In this document: piece by piece, positions 1 to 6,596 of the stretch | Position numbering within the stretch: position 1 is the stretch's first letter | How the letters are laid out: every line of letters starts with the position of its first letter | Assembly: GCA_019752915.1 (NCBI GenBank) | Contig: JAIELO010000201.1 | Coordinates: forward strand, 1-6,596 | From: Burkholderiaceae bacterium | GTDB taxonomy: Bacteria; Pseudomonadota; Gammaproteobacteria; Burkholderiales; Burkholderiaceae_D | Direction of reading: 5' to 3' | Length of the DNA stretch: 6,596 bases | The notes under the pieces: generated by a model | The model's database searches: none | The model's input: only the letters and a program-made list of their open reading frames with translations | What the model was told of the DNA's origin: nothing | Made by a program: the position numbers and the translations under genes

Positions 1-3000
1 GCGGCCGCCGGAATGGAAGCGTCCTTCGGCCGCGTCGGCGCGGCCATTGGCAAGCTGACCACCTCCCTGACCGGCTATTCGCGCACTCAGGCGTCGATCG
101 CGGCGCAGCTTGCGGCGGCAACCAAAGCGGCCGGTGGCGATCAGGGCAAGATCCAGAAGGCGACGGCGGCTGCGTCGCTCGAATCCGCCCAAGCGCAAAT
201 GAAGCACTACGGCGACCTGGCCGGTGCTGCAAAGGGCTTCTTTAAGGAACATTCGGCGGGCTACCGCGCCATGGAGGGCGCGGAGAAAGCATACCGTGCG
301 TTTGAAATGGCGATGGCCGTGAAAAATATGCTGGAGAAGAGCGGTCTGCTGACGGCGTTCACCAGCCTGTTCGTGGCCAGCAAGCAGACGGAAACGGCGG
401 CGACTGTTGCAAGCGTCGGCCCGGATGTGGCTGCATCGATGGTTAAGGGGCAGGCGGCGGCCGCCGCTGGCGTGGCTGCCCAGGCGACAGGCGACCCGTA
501 TTCGGCATGGGCACGTATGGCCGCCATGGCGGCCGTGATGGCTGCACTGGGCTTTGCCGTGAGTGGTGGTGGCGGCAAGGCTGATACCACGGCAAAGGAT
601 CGCCAGGCGGCGGCCGGCACCGGCTCGGTGCTGGGCGATGATGACGCGAAGTCGGACTCGATCAAGCGCTCGCTGGACATCCTTGCGGACAACTCCAACA
701 TCGAGCTGGCGCACACAGCGGGCATGCTGTCGGCGCTGCGTAACATTGAAAACTCGATTGGCGGCTTGGGCAACTTGCTGGTTCGGGAGTCCGGACTGAC
801 AGGCAAGATGGCGCCGACCGATGCCGGCAGCGCGGCCCGGTTCGGCAATTCGACGCTTGGTGTGGCTATCATGGGCGGGCCGATTGGCCTGGTGCTGGAC
901 AAGCTGACCAACGGGCTGATTGGAAAGCTGACGGGGAAGATTCTGGGTAGCATTTTCGGCGGCAAGGTGACCACCCAGGACACGGGCTTGACGGCATCAC
1001 GCGATACGCTGGGCGGGGTGCTGGATCATGGCGTGAAGGCCAGCCAGTACACAGACACAAAGAAAGACGGAGGTTGGTTCCGCAGCGACAAATACAACAC
1101 GTCGCTGACCGCCTTGGGCAACGAGGCCGACCATCAGTTCACCCAGGTGATCAAGGACTTGGCGCTTGGCGTCACCGAGGCAGGAAAGTTGCTTGGCTTG
1201 GGCGGTGACGAATTCAGTCGTAATCTGGCCGGTTTCGTTGTCGATCTCGGCAAGATCAGCCTCAAAGACCTCAAGGGAGACGAAATCCAGAAGCAGCTGG
1301 AAGCGGTATTTTCCAAGCTGGGTGACGATATGGCGCGGCATGCGGTGGATGGCTTAGCGCCATTCCAGCGCGTCGGCGAGGGTTACTTCGAGACGCTCAG
1401 CCGTATCGCTGCCAATTACGCGAACCTTGATGCGATCCTGGCTTCGATGGGAACTGCGTTTGGCTCCACAGGCATGGAAAGCATTGCAGCGCGTGAGCGC
1501 TTCATTGAACTGGCCGGCGGCATCGATGAGCTGGCGGAAAAGGCTACGTCGTTTGCTGAAAGCTTTATGAGCGAAGCGGAGCGCCTGGCACCGGTTCAGA
1601 AGTACTTGGAAGAGCAGCTGCGGGTGCTGGGTTATGCGGGTCTCAAAACCCGTGATGATTTCAAGGCGGCGATCCTCGACCTGGCCAATTCGGGCGCCCT
1701 GGCGACCAAGGCCGGGGCGGAGACGTACGCTGGCCTGCTGTCGCTGGTCGAGGTGTTCGACAAGGTGCATCCGGCAACGGAGCGTCAGTCATCGGCGCTG
1801 GAGTTGGCGCGCACCAAGCGAGAACTGGAAATCAAGATCATGACGCTGCAGGGCGACCACATCGGCGCACTGGCGGCGCAGCGCGCCATGGAATTGGAGG
1901 AAGTGGACGAGGCGGTGCGCGGCCTCGCCGGTATGGCGGCCGCGCTGGAGGATTTCCAGGATGCGCAGCGCGCCTATGATTCAGCGGTATCGAATGCGAA
2001 CAGCGCTGTGCAGGCTGCAGCGTCCCAATACCAGGCGTTTGTGGACAACGTCGAATCGGCGCGCAAGGCGCTGAGCGATGCGGGCAAGGCGATCCGTGAC
2101 CAGTATGTCAAGGCGCTCGATGCCGATAAGGCGGCGCGCAATGCGATCAGGTCCGAACAGGAAAAAATTACAGCTGGCTACGTCGCTGCATCCGAAAAAG
2201 TGGCGGCCGCGCAGCAGAAAGTCATCGACAGCTTCTCGAAGCTGCGGACTACGTTGACCGACTTCCTGACGTCGCTCGATACGTCGGACCTAGCCGGGGC
2301 GTCGCTGCAGGATCGTCAAGCGGCGTTGCAGGCGCAGTTTGCTATCAAGGCGGCGCAGGCCAAGGCGGGTGACGTCAGTGCTGGCGAGAAGCTGCCGGAA
2401 ATCGCCAAAGAGCTACTGACGATTGGCAAGGAAACCAGTGCATCAGCGATTGACTTCGCGCGCATGGTGGCCTACGTGCGGTCGACTGTAGAAGAAGTGG
2501 CAGCACTGGCCGGCAAGAAGGTTGGTGATGGTAAGCCGTCAGATTCAGTCAGCGAGCTGGACAAGGCGCTGGCCGAGCAGCAGCGCTGGGCTGAAGCGGT
2601 GCAGGCGTCCGGTGCCAGTTTGACCAAAGCGTCCGACAGCCTGCTGGCCAGCTACAACGAAGCCGTGGCAACTCAGCAGCAAACCAGCGTGGAATTGGCG
2701 TACTGGGCACAGGTGGCGCAGGCGACCAACGTGTCGCTGGAAGCCAACCAGTTCGCCACGGCAGAATTGGGCGCCGGCTTGATCCGCAGCTTCTTCGATG
2801 CACGGCAAGGGCTGGTCAAGGCCCAGGCCGAACTGGAGGCGGCGAACAGGATCAAAGGTCAGCTGGAACTGCGGCAAACCAGCGCGCTGGAGAACTTCGT
2901 TAACGCCATCAAGGACGTCAACACCAGCGCCAAGGACGTGATGTCGGCCGGTGCCGCGCTGTTTGCGGCGGCCAGCAACAAGCTGTTGGAAGGCAGTGCT

Positions 3001-3675
3001 GGTGCCTTGGCGGCGCAGCAGGCGGCCCGCGAGGGTATGAATTATTGGAGTGGCGTCGTGACGTCGACTGCGGCCGGTATTGCCGCTTCGGTTGCTGCAA
3101 TGGCGGACGCTGCAGCCAAGATCGCGGTCGCACAGGCCGCCAATTCCGCCGCATCGGCTGCGGCGATTAATTCAGCCAAAGACCGTGCGAACGACGCCAT
3201 GGTGCGGGGCTGGTATAGCCGCAATACCCAGTACCTTGCCGGTGGCGACGCGGTGCAGCAGTACGAGGTGGATTACTGGGTGAACCGGCTGAAGTCGGAA
3301 GATCCGGCATACATCAAGGAGCGCTTCGCGGAAGCTGCAGCGCGGGACCATGGATTCAAGACCCCCCTGTCGGTCAGTGCTTTTGCGCTGGGTGGTGATC
3401 ATGCGGGTGGCGTGCGCCTGGTGGGCGAAGAGGGGCCGGAATTGGAAGTCACCGGCCCGTCCCGCATCGTCAGTGCGCGCCAGACGCGTGACATCTTGCG
3501 TGGCGCATCGGAAAGCCCGGACTTGGCCAAGGCGGTGCAGGAGCTCTCCAGGACCGTAGCGCGGCAGCAGGGATTACTGGAAGACATCGAGCGCAGCACG
3601 CGCAAGACGGCTGGCAATTTGCAGTCGGCAACGCGTGATGGCCAGGGCTTTGTTGCGCTGAAGGAGGATGCATGA
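1..3675 (+). CDS. Phage tail tape measure protein, C-terminal 1,224 codons (5' end outside window)
   Basis: This protein sets tail length during assembly and leaves through the tail tube at infection. The frame is open to base 1; the first ATG (13) lacks a Shine-Dalgarno sequence, so the true start lies upstream and the N-terminal tape-measure domain is missing. Numbering from that ATG: 1-160 is Ala-rich and helical, with a segment around GAAKGFFKEHSAGY (71-84). Hydrophobic stretches at about 163-184 and 281-316 could be membrane-active. Residues 365-590 resemble the middle of betaproteobacterial siphophage tape measures (KGDEIQKQLEAVFSKLGDD, VGEGYFETLSRIA, SIAARERFIELAGG). Residues 590-1110 are long Ala/Gln/Lys-rich helices, probably coiled coil. 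Residues 1127-1151 carry the C-terminal box (GGDHAGGVRLVGEEGPELE, then TGPSRI), a hallmark of these proteins. A short coiled coil (1168-1200) ends the chain. Stop TGA overlaps the next start. Family call is firm; full length is unknown. Confidence 0.93.
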   Translation, partial: AAAGMEASFGRVGAAIGKLTTSLTGYSRTQASIAAQLAAATKAAGGDQGKIQKATAAASLESAQAQMKHYGDLAGAAKGFFKEHSAGYRAMEGAEKAYRAFEMAMAVKNMLEKSGLLTAFTSLFVASKQTETAATVASVGPDVAASMVKGQAAAAAGVAAQATGDPYSAWARMAAMAAVMAALGFAVSGGGGKADTTAKDRQAAAGTGSVLGDDDAKSDSIKRSLDILADNSNIELAHTAGMLSALRNIENSIGGLGNLLVRESGLTGKMAPTDAGSAARFGNSTLGVAIMGGPIGLVLDKLTNGLIGKLTGKILGSIFGGKVTTQDTGLTASRDTLGGVLDHGVKASQYTDTKKDGGWFRSDKYNTSLTALGNEADHQFTQVIKDLALGVTEAGKLLGLGGDEFSRNLAGFVVDLGKISLKDLKGDEIQKQLEAVFSKLGDDMARHAVDGLAPFQRVGEGYFETLSRIAANYANLDAILASMGTAFGSTGMESIAARERFIELAGGIDELAEKATSFAESFMSEAERLAPVQKYLEEQLRVLGYAGLKTRDDFKAAILDLANSGALATKAGAETYAGLLSLVEVFDKVHPATERQSSALELARTKRELEIKIMTLQGDHIGALAAQRAMELEEVDEAVRGLAGMAAALEDFQDAQRAYDSAVSNANSAVQAAASQYQAFVDNVESARKALSDAGKAIRDQYVKALDADKAARNAIRSEQEKITAGYVAASEKVAAAQQKVIDSFSKLRTTLTDFLTSLDTSDLAGASLQDRQAALQAQFAIKAAQAKAGDVSAGEKLPEIAKELLTIGKETSASAIDFARMVAYVRSTVEEVAALAGKKVGDGKPSDSVSELDKALAEQQRWAEAVQASGASLTKASDSLLASYNEAVATQQQTSVELAYWAQVAQATNVSLEANQFATAELGAGLIRSFFDARQGLVKAQAELEAANRIKGQLELRQTSALENFVNAIKDVNTSAKDVMSAGAALFAAASNKLLEGSAGALAAQQAAREGMNYWSGVVTSTAAGIAASVAAMADAAAKIAVAQAANSAASAAAINSAKDRANDAMVRGWYSRNTQYLAGGDAVQQYEVDYWVNRLKSEDPAYIKERFAEAAARDHGFKTPLSVSAFALGGDHAGGVRLVGEEGPELEVTGPSRIVSARQTRDILRGASESPDLAKAVQELSRTVARQQGLLEDIERSTRKTAGNLQSATRDGQGFVALKEDA
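3661..3667 (+). promoter_or_regulatory. Strong ribosome binding site for the downstream tail protein
   Basis: AAGGAGG lies inside the last codons of the tape measure gene, 4 bases before the ATG at 3672. That start overlaps the tape measure stop as ATGA. The near-perfect Shine-Dalgarno match supports 3672 as the real start, rather than the later in-frame TTG at 3855 that follows the amber codon. Confidence 0.8.
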
Positions 3676-3779
3676 GGGTAACTGTTCCGGTGCTGATCGG
3701 TGACGAGCAGCTGACCAGCACCAATGTGCCTGGGTTCGCGGCAGGCGAGGTGCCTTATCACGTTGATACGACCGATGGG

Positions 3780-3782
3780 TAG
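3780..3782 (+). other. In-frame amber (TAG) codon within the tail protein gene
   Basis: TAG follows codons for D and G and precedes codons for G, G, R and C. Family-like sequence on both sides is in one frame, so this is not a single frameshift. It lies between G-tracts (GGG at 3777-3779, 3782-3784 and 3786-3788). One base change from TTG (Leu) would create it. By remembered family pattern (Y-A-V/L-G-x-R) this column often carries Val or Leu, which would fit. Confidence 0.9.
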
Positions 3783-3854
3783 GGTGGGCGATGTGTCAAT
3801 CCTGTCACGCAACGCTGGTACGAGTCGCTGCAGGCTGGCAATGTCGGTAAAGCA

Positions 3855-4610
3855 TTGCCGGTGTATCCAGTGCGGAAGAACGATTGGTGGATCGATGTCG
3901 GCGTAAAGAATCAGCGCGCTATGTTCGATTTGGAGCGCAACACGCAAACAGTCGGTGTAGATCAGCCAGGTGGTGGCTCGAAAATCATCGTCACGATTGC
4001 ACCAGGTGAGCGGGTCAACACCATCGGCGTACTTGGTATGGACGCGGACAGCATCACGGTGACGGCGAGTAATGGTGGTGTGCAGGTCTACTCCGCGACG
4101 GAGGATCTGCGCATTCGTGAAGTGCTGGACCACTACATGTATGCCTACAAGCCATGGTCAACGAGGGCGAGCTTTGTCCGCTTTGACCTGCCGCCGTTCA
4201 CGGATGTGGCCATTACGATCACCATCACTAAGCATACCAGCGGCGTGAAGTGCGGTTCGGTGGTGGTTGGCACCTACGCCTATATCGGTGACACGCAATT
4301 TGGCGCCGACTCAGACGAGCTGAATTTCTCGACCATCACGCGCGACCCCTACGGCAATTCGTCGGCATTGATCCCAAGGCGAGCGGTGCCCAAGACCACG
4401 CAGCGTCTGCTGCTGCCGAAGCACCGCGTGAACGATGTGCGTGCCGTACGGACGGCATTGAACGCCGTGCCGGCGCTGTACACCGCGCTGGACGAATCGA
4501 AGGATGGTTATTTCGACCTGCTGCTGATCCTGGGCATTTACAAGAAATTCGGCATCACACCGATCAATGAGGTGGAAGCCGAAGTCAATATCGAACTGGA
4601 GGAAATTTAA
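3855..4610 (+). CDS. Longest uninterrupted C-terminal portion of the amber-split tail protein (251 residues), if translated separately
   Basis: After the amber codon the first plausible in-frame starts are TTG at 3855, GTG at 3861 and ATG at 3921. None has a convincing Shine-Dalgarno sequence; only weak GGTAAA or AAAG stretches are nearby. The segment begins MPVYPVRKNDWWIDVG when read from the TTG and contains most of the conserved family core, including the beta-rich middle (SKIIVTIAPGERVNTIGVLG, GVKCGSVVVGTYAYIGDTQF) and the aromatic C-terminus. An automatic gene caller would probably report this as a separate gene. I regard it as the distal part of the gene starting at 3672, not as an independent gene. 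A reinitiated product would lack the N-terminal W/Y module. Confidence 0.4.
   Translation: MPVYPVRKNDWWIDVGVKNQRAMFDLERNTQTVGVDQPGGGSKIIVTIAPGERVNTIGVLGMDADSITVTASNGGVQVYSATEDLRIREVLDHYMYAYKPWSTRASFVRFDLPPFTDVAITITITKHTSGVKCGSVVVGTYAYIGDTQFGADSDELNFSTITRDPYGNSSALIPRRAVPKTTQRLLLPKHRVNDVRAVRTALNAVPALYTALDESKDGYFDLLLILGIYKKFGITPINEVEAEVNIELEEI
4598..4602 (+). promoter_or_regulatory. Ribosome binding site of the fibre gene
   Basis: GGAGG sits 7 bases before the ATG at 4610, within the last codons of the preceding gene. The start shares its A with the preceding TAA stop (TAATG). The gene therefore has its own good site even if coupling from upstream is reduced by the amber codon. Confidence 0.75.
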
Positions 4611-6340
4611 TGGTACTTGCTTTAACCAGGCCGCCAGTGGCGCCAAGCACGCTGCGGCCGGAGACGTTCGCGGAGGAGATGGATGACCGCCTGGCGTGGC
4701 AGGACACCAATGTTAACGAGATGAACCAGGTGCTGCCGCTGGTCGAGGGAGCTGCCAGCGCCGGCACCAGCGCTGCTGCATCTGCGGCGGCCGCAGCACT
4801 GAGCGCCGCCAGTGCGTTGGCGGCGCCAGGCACGAACGCGACGTCTACCACGCCATTGACGGTCAGCGCCGGGGTGCTGGCATTTGTGATTCAGGCGAAC
4901 AAGGATTTCGCGCCTGGCGCCTGGCTTATGTGCGCCAGGACTTCGGACCCGGATGGCGTCTGGATGCTGGGACAGCTGCGCAGCTATACCAAAGCGACTG
5001 GTGCCCTGTCACTCGTTGTGGCACCCGGCGACACGAAGGGCACCGGTACTTTTAATGACTGGACGTTGTCCCTCTCGTCTGCGCGAAGTACGGTTTTCAA
5101 TGCCGTCGATCTGTCTCTGGTGGGGCCGTCGATCCCTCCGTCGCTGCTGTGCGATTTCTCCAACAGCAAGCGACTGGACCCAAGGTTTACGTACGCGATG
5201 GCAAGCCCGCAAACCTACTTTGATTCGACGGGCACGCTACGCACCGCGCCGGCCGGCGTACCGGCTTTTAATCACGATCCGGCGACCGGGCGCTGCCCCG
5301 GTATCCAAATGTGGCCGGCTGGCATCAACAGCTTGCGAAACAACACGATGCAAGGCGCCGCTGCGGGAGTGCCGGGAGCAGACCCAACAAATTGGATCGT
5401 GGCGGCGAATGCCGGCGTGACTAAATCCGTGGTGGGGACGGGAACGGAAAACGGCATTAAATACATAGACTTGCGCTTTGTATTCGGCAGCGCAGGCTCT
5501 GCCTATATCACTTTTGATCAGCTTAGTGCGATTGCGGCGTTGATCGGCCAAACATGGACCTCCAGCGCATATGTCTCAATTGCAGCGGGGTCATTAGCGA
5601 ATCTGACTGCCAACCGCTATATCTCCGAGTACACATCCGGCAACGTTTTTTTGGCAGAGACTGTATCAGCTTTTGTTCCGACGGCAGGCGCTTTAAACAT
5701 GCGTAGGACTCAAGTTTCCAGAACGCTGAGTTCCCCTACTGTTGCCCGCGTTACGGCGTCCCTCGGCCTTGTTTCCAATGGTTCCGCAGATATCACGTTG
5801 CGCATTGGTCTGCCCCAAATGGAGCAGTGGGGCGTTGCAACCCCGGCTATTGAAACAACGAACGCTGCGGTATCCCGCAGCGCTCCGACTCTGACAATAC
5901 CGACCTCGGCGTTTGACTACAACCCAGCGGAGGGGACGCTCTATGTTGAGGGCGATTACTCGGTGGTGGCCGGCGGTAACGCCACTCTTGTGCGTTTTGA
6001 CGATGGCACCGACAACAACCGCATTATGCTGCGCATCGCCAGCGGCGCGCAGCGTCTACAAAGCGTTACTGGTGGCGTTGTTGACGTAGACCTGATTCTC
6101 GGGACGCCTTCCGTGGGCGTGCCTACCCGCGTTGTCGCAGCTTACCGCGTGAATGACTTTTCAGCTTCGCGAGACGGCGCATCGGTCGTTACCGATTCGT
6201 CTGCTGCGGTCCCTGCGTTGACTACTTTACGCATTGGAGGAGAACCGATGACGAACCATGTTGGCGGCCACATTGCAAAGTTCGCTTACTACTCGCGCCG
6301 CTTGGTGGTCAGTGAGCAGGCCGCGCTTAGCACCCTGTAA
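4610..6340 (+). CDS. Modular phage tail fibre / receptor-binding protein with C-terminal LamG-like lectin domain
   Basis: This 576-residue protein probably forms a tail fibre or adhesin that contacts surface sugars. Residues 15-40 (LRPETFAEEMDDRLAW, then NVNEMN) are a typical fibre N-terminus for attachment to the tail. Residues 47-73 form an Ala/Ser linker. Residues 80-157 are a small beta module common in phage fibres, with APGAWLMCARTSDP, WMLGQLRSYTKATGALSL and GTGTFNDWTLSL. Residues 180-245 match the fibre/spike pattern of a DF-x-N segment, a TYFDSTGTL turn, FNHDPATG and RNNTM. Residues 260-425 look like a jelly-roll carbohydrate-binding fold ending in ITLRIGLPQMEQ. Residues 427-573 match a concanavalin A/LamG-like lectin: GTLYVEGDYSV, NRIMLRI, VVAAYRVNDFSASRDG, HIAKFAYYSRRLVVSEQ. 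There is no signal peptide or catalytic motif I can recognise. The start is fixed by its ribosome site and the TAATG overlap. Receptor is unknown. The middle of the gene has lower GC than its neighbours. Confidence 0.87.
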   Translation: MVLALTRPPVAPSTLRPETFAEEMDDRLAWQDTNVNEMNQVLPLVEGAASAGTSAAASAAAAALSAASALAAPGTNATSTTPLTVSAGVLAFVIQANKDFAPGAWLMCARTSDPDGVWMLGQLRSYTKATGALSLVVAPGDTKGTGTFNDWTLSLSSARSTVFNAVDLSLVGPSIPPSLLCDFSNSKRLDPRFTYAMASPQTYFDSTGTLRTAPAGVPAFNHDPATGRCPGIQMWPAGINSLRNNTMQGAAAGVPGADPTNWIVAANAGVTKSVVGTGTENGIKYIDLRFVFGSAGSAYITFDQLSAIAALIGQTWTSSAYVSIAAGSLANLTANRYISEYTSGNVFLAETVSAFVPTAGALNMRRTQVSRTLSSPTVARVTASLGLVSNGSADITLRIGLPQMEQWGVATPAIETTNAAVSRSAPTLTIPTSAFDYNPAEGTLYVEGDYSVVAGGNATLVRFDDGTDNNRIMLRIASGAQRLQSVTGGVVDVDLILGTPSVGVPTRVVAAYRVNDFSASRDGASVVTDSSAAVPALTTLRIGGEPMTNHVGGHIAKFAYYSRRLVVSEQAALSTL

Positions 6341-6343
6341 GGA
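6339..6343 (+). promoter_or_regulatory. Ribosome binding site of the Gly-rich fibre gene
   Basis: AAGGA overlaps the TAA stop of the preceding gene and lies 6 bases before the ATG at 6350. It supports that ATG as the start. No hairpin or T-run terminator occurs in the 9-base gap, so the two fibre genes are likely cotranscribed. Confidence 0.7.
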
Positions 6344-6349
6344 ATAAAT

Positions 6350-6596
6350 ATGCCCAATTCTATTATTGGCCCTGGCGCAGCCCAGTTGCCCCGCAATTCT
6401 GACCTGGGCCAGTTGTCCAAACTGGACATGCTGCCTTTCCGAAAGCTGATCTTTACCGCCTCGCAAACGTGGTCGCCACCCCGCCCGGTAATCGCGAACA
6501 TCTACGTCACTGGCGGCGGCGGGAGTCCTGGCGCGAATACGACGACCAGCGATGGATCTACGGGAGGCTCTGGTGCAGGTACGGCTATCAAATACG
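6350..6596 (+). CDS. Gly-rich phage tail fibre protein, N-terminal 82 codons (3' end outside window)
   Basis: The reading frame starts at ATG 6350 and stays open to the window edge. It begins MPNSIIGPGAAQLPRNSDLG; the Q-x-P-x-N-x-D-L-G pattern (residues 12-20) occurs near the start of many phage fibre proteins. Residues 33-53 (LIFTASQTW, then IANIYVT) match the first strands of the fibre module usually seen as F-T-A-S-G-T-W-x-x-P followed by a beta strand. From residue 55 the chain becomes Gly/Ser/Thr-rich (GGGGSP, STGGSGAG), as in receptor-binding proteins with polyglycine-rich tips. It follows the first fibre gene by 9 bases, so it is probably a second fibre subunit or tip protein. The length and C-terminal domains cannot be judged. 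Fibre assignment is fairly sure; precise role is inferred. Confidence 0.75.
   Translation, partial: MPNSIIGPGAAQLPRNSDLGQLSKLDMLPFRKLIFTASQTWSPPRPVIANIYVTGGGGSPGANTTTSDGSTGGSGAGTAIKY

Larger units (their letters stand above)
3672..4610 (+). pseudogene. Phage tail protein (post-tape-measure family), interrupted by an in-frame amber codon at position 37
   Basis: The whole frame is 312 codons plus TAA. It begins MRVTVPVLIGDEQLTSTNVP, a typical start for the roughly 300-residue protein that follows the tape measure in many betaproteobacterial siphophage modules. Codon 37 (3780-3782) is TAG. The same frame resumes with GGRCVNPVTQRWYESLQAGN (38-57), WWIDVGVKNQRAMFD (71-85), RFDLPPFTDVAITITITK (about 170-187) and a C-terminal DGYFDLLLILGIYKKFGI followed by an acidic end (NIELEEI). 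Amber and flanks fall in a Y-x-x-G-x-R ... Y-E-S-L ... WW-x-D-V-G pattern that resembles a small carbohydrate-binding (CBM5/12-like) module; that comparison is inference. The likely role is tail tip or fibre attachment; the exact function is unknown to me. It could be a nonsense mutant, a sequence error, or a functional gene in an amber-suppressing host. Overlap with the next gene is TAATG. Confidence 0.8.

Noticed and set aside
1..8. GCGGCCGC (NotI site) exactly at the window start, possibly a cloning junction
   Set aside because: It reads in frame as Ala codons in an Ala-rich protein of a high-GC genome, so chance is enough to explain it. Sequence upstream would settle it.
13..15. ATG at 13 as the true start of the tape measure gene
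   Set aside because: The frame is open upstream to base 1, there is no Shine-Dalgarno sequence in the 12 bases before it, and the sequence there resembles the interior of tape measure proteins.
261..983. A 240-codon open frame on the minus strand inside the tape measure gene
   Set aside because: It lies wholly opposite a clear tape measure sequence. High GC with few stop codons on the opposite strand explains it, and its Ala/Ser/Pro-rich product resembles no family I know.
3724..3906. A short plus-strand frame across the amber region, considered as a frameshifted replacement
   Set aside because: Its product is Arg/Cys-rich and unlike the family. The family-like residues before and after the amber are in the frame of 3672, so no shift into this frame is needed.
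3399..4133. A 244-codon open frame on the minus strand spanning the tape measure end and the tail protein start
   Set aside because: Both genes opposite it carry recognisable family motifs on the plus strand. The translated product shows no domain, and nothing suggests an antisense gene.
6331..6350. Possible terminator between the two fibre genes
   Set aside because: The gap is only 9 bases, with no inverted repeat and no T-run, and it carries the ribosome site for the next gene.
4610..6596. Diversity-generating retroelement acting on the fibre genes
   Set aside because: No reverse transcriptase, accessory gene or template/variable repeat pair is visible in the window. Neither fibre shows an adenine-targeted C-type-lectin end here.

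Overview
The window is a stretch of the late structural (tail) region of a tailed phage or prophage. All supported genes are on the + strand, packed head to tail with overlaps or a gap of only 9 bases. GC content is high (about 60-65% by eye in most of the window). Together with the protein style of the tape-measure, tail and fibre genes, this suggests a betaproteobacterial host, perhaps Burkholderiales such as Oxalobacteraceae. That host call is an inference from remembered family resemblance, not from a search. No host gene, integrase, attachment site, tRNA, CRISPR array or insertion sequence is visible, so free phage and integrated prophage cannot be told apart.

Layout. (1) Positions 1-3675 are the 3' part of a very large, Ala-rich, mostly helical tape-measure gene whose start lies upstream. 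It ends with the conserved Gly-rich box and a short coiled coil. (2) Positions 3672-4610, overlapping by ATGA, hold a tail protein of about 312 codons whose family normally follows the tape measure in such modules. Codon 37 is an in-frame amber TAG (3780-3782), while the reading frame on both sides is conserved. (3) Positions 4610-6340, overlapping by TAATG, hold a 576-residue modular fibre or adhesin: an N-terminal attachment segment, an Ala-rich linker, a small beta module, a jelly-roll-like region and a C-terminal concanavalin A/LamG-like lectin domain. (4) From 6350 to the window end is the beginning of a second, Gly-rich fibre protein.

How they work together: the tape measure sets tail length and is expelled during DNA injection, the following protein probably belongs to the tail tip or fibre attachment site, and the last two genes probably make the receptor-binding apparatus. 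Strong ribosome binding sites precede the three starts seen here, and the overlaps suggest translational coupling. No promoter or terminator is evident, as expected inside a long late operon. No stretch longer than 300 bases lacks a gene.

The most notable item is the amber codon. It could be a real inactivating mutation, a sequence error, or a codon read through in a suppressing host. I see no wholly new system here.
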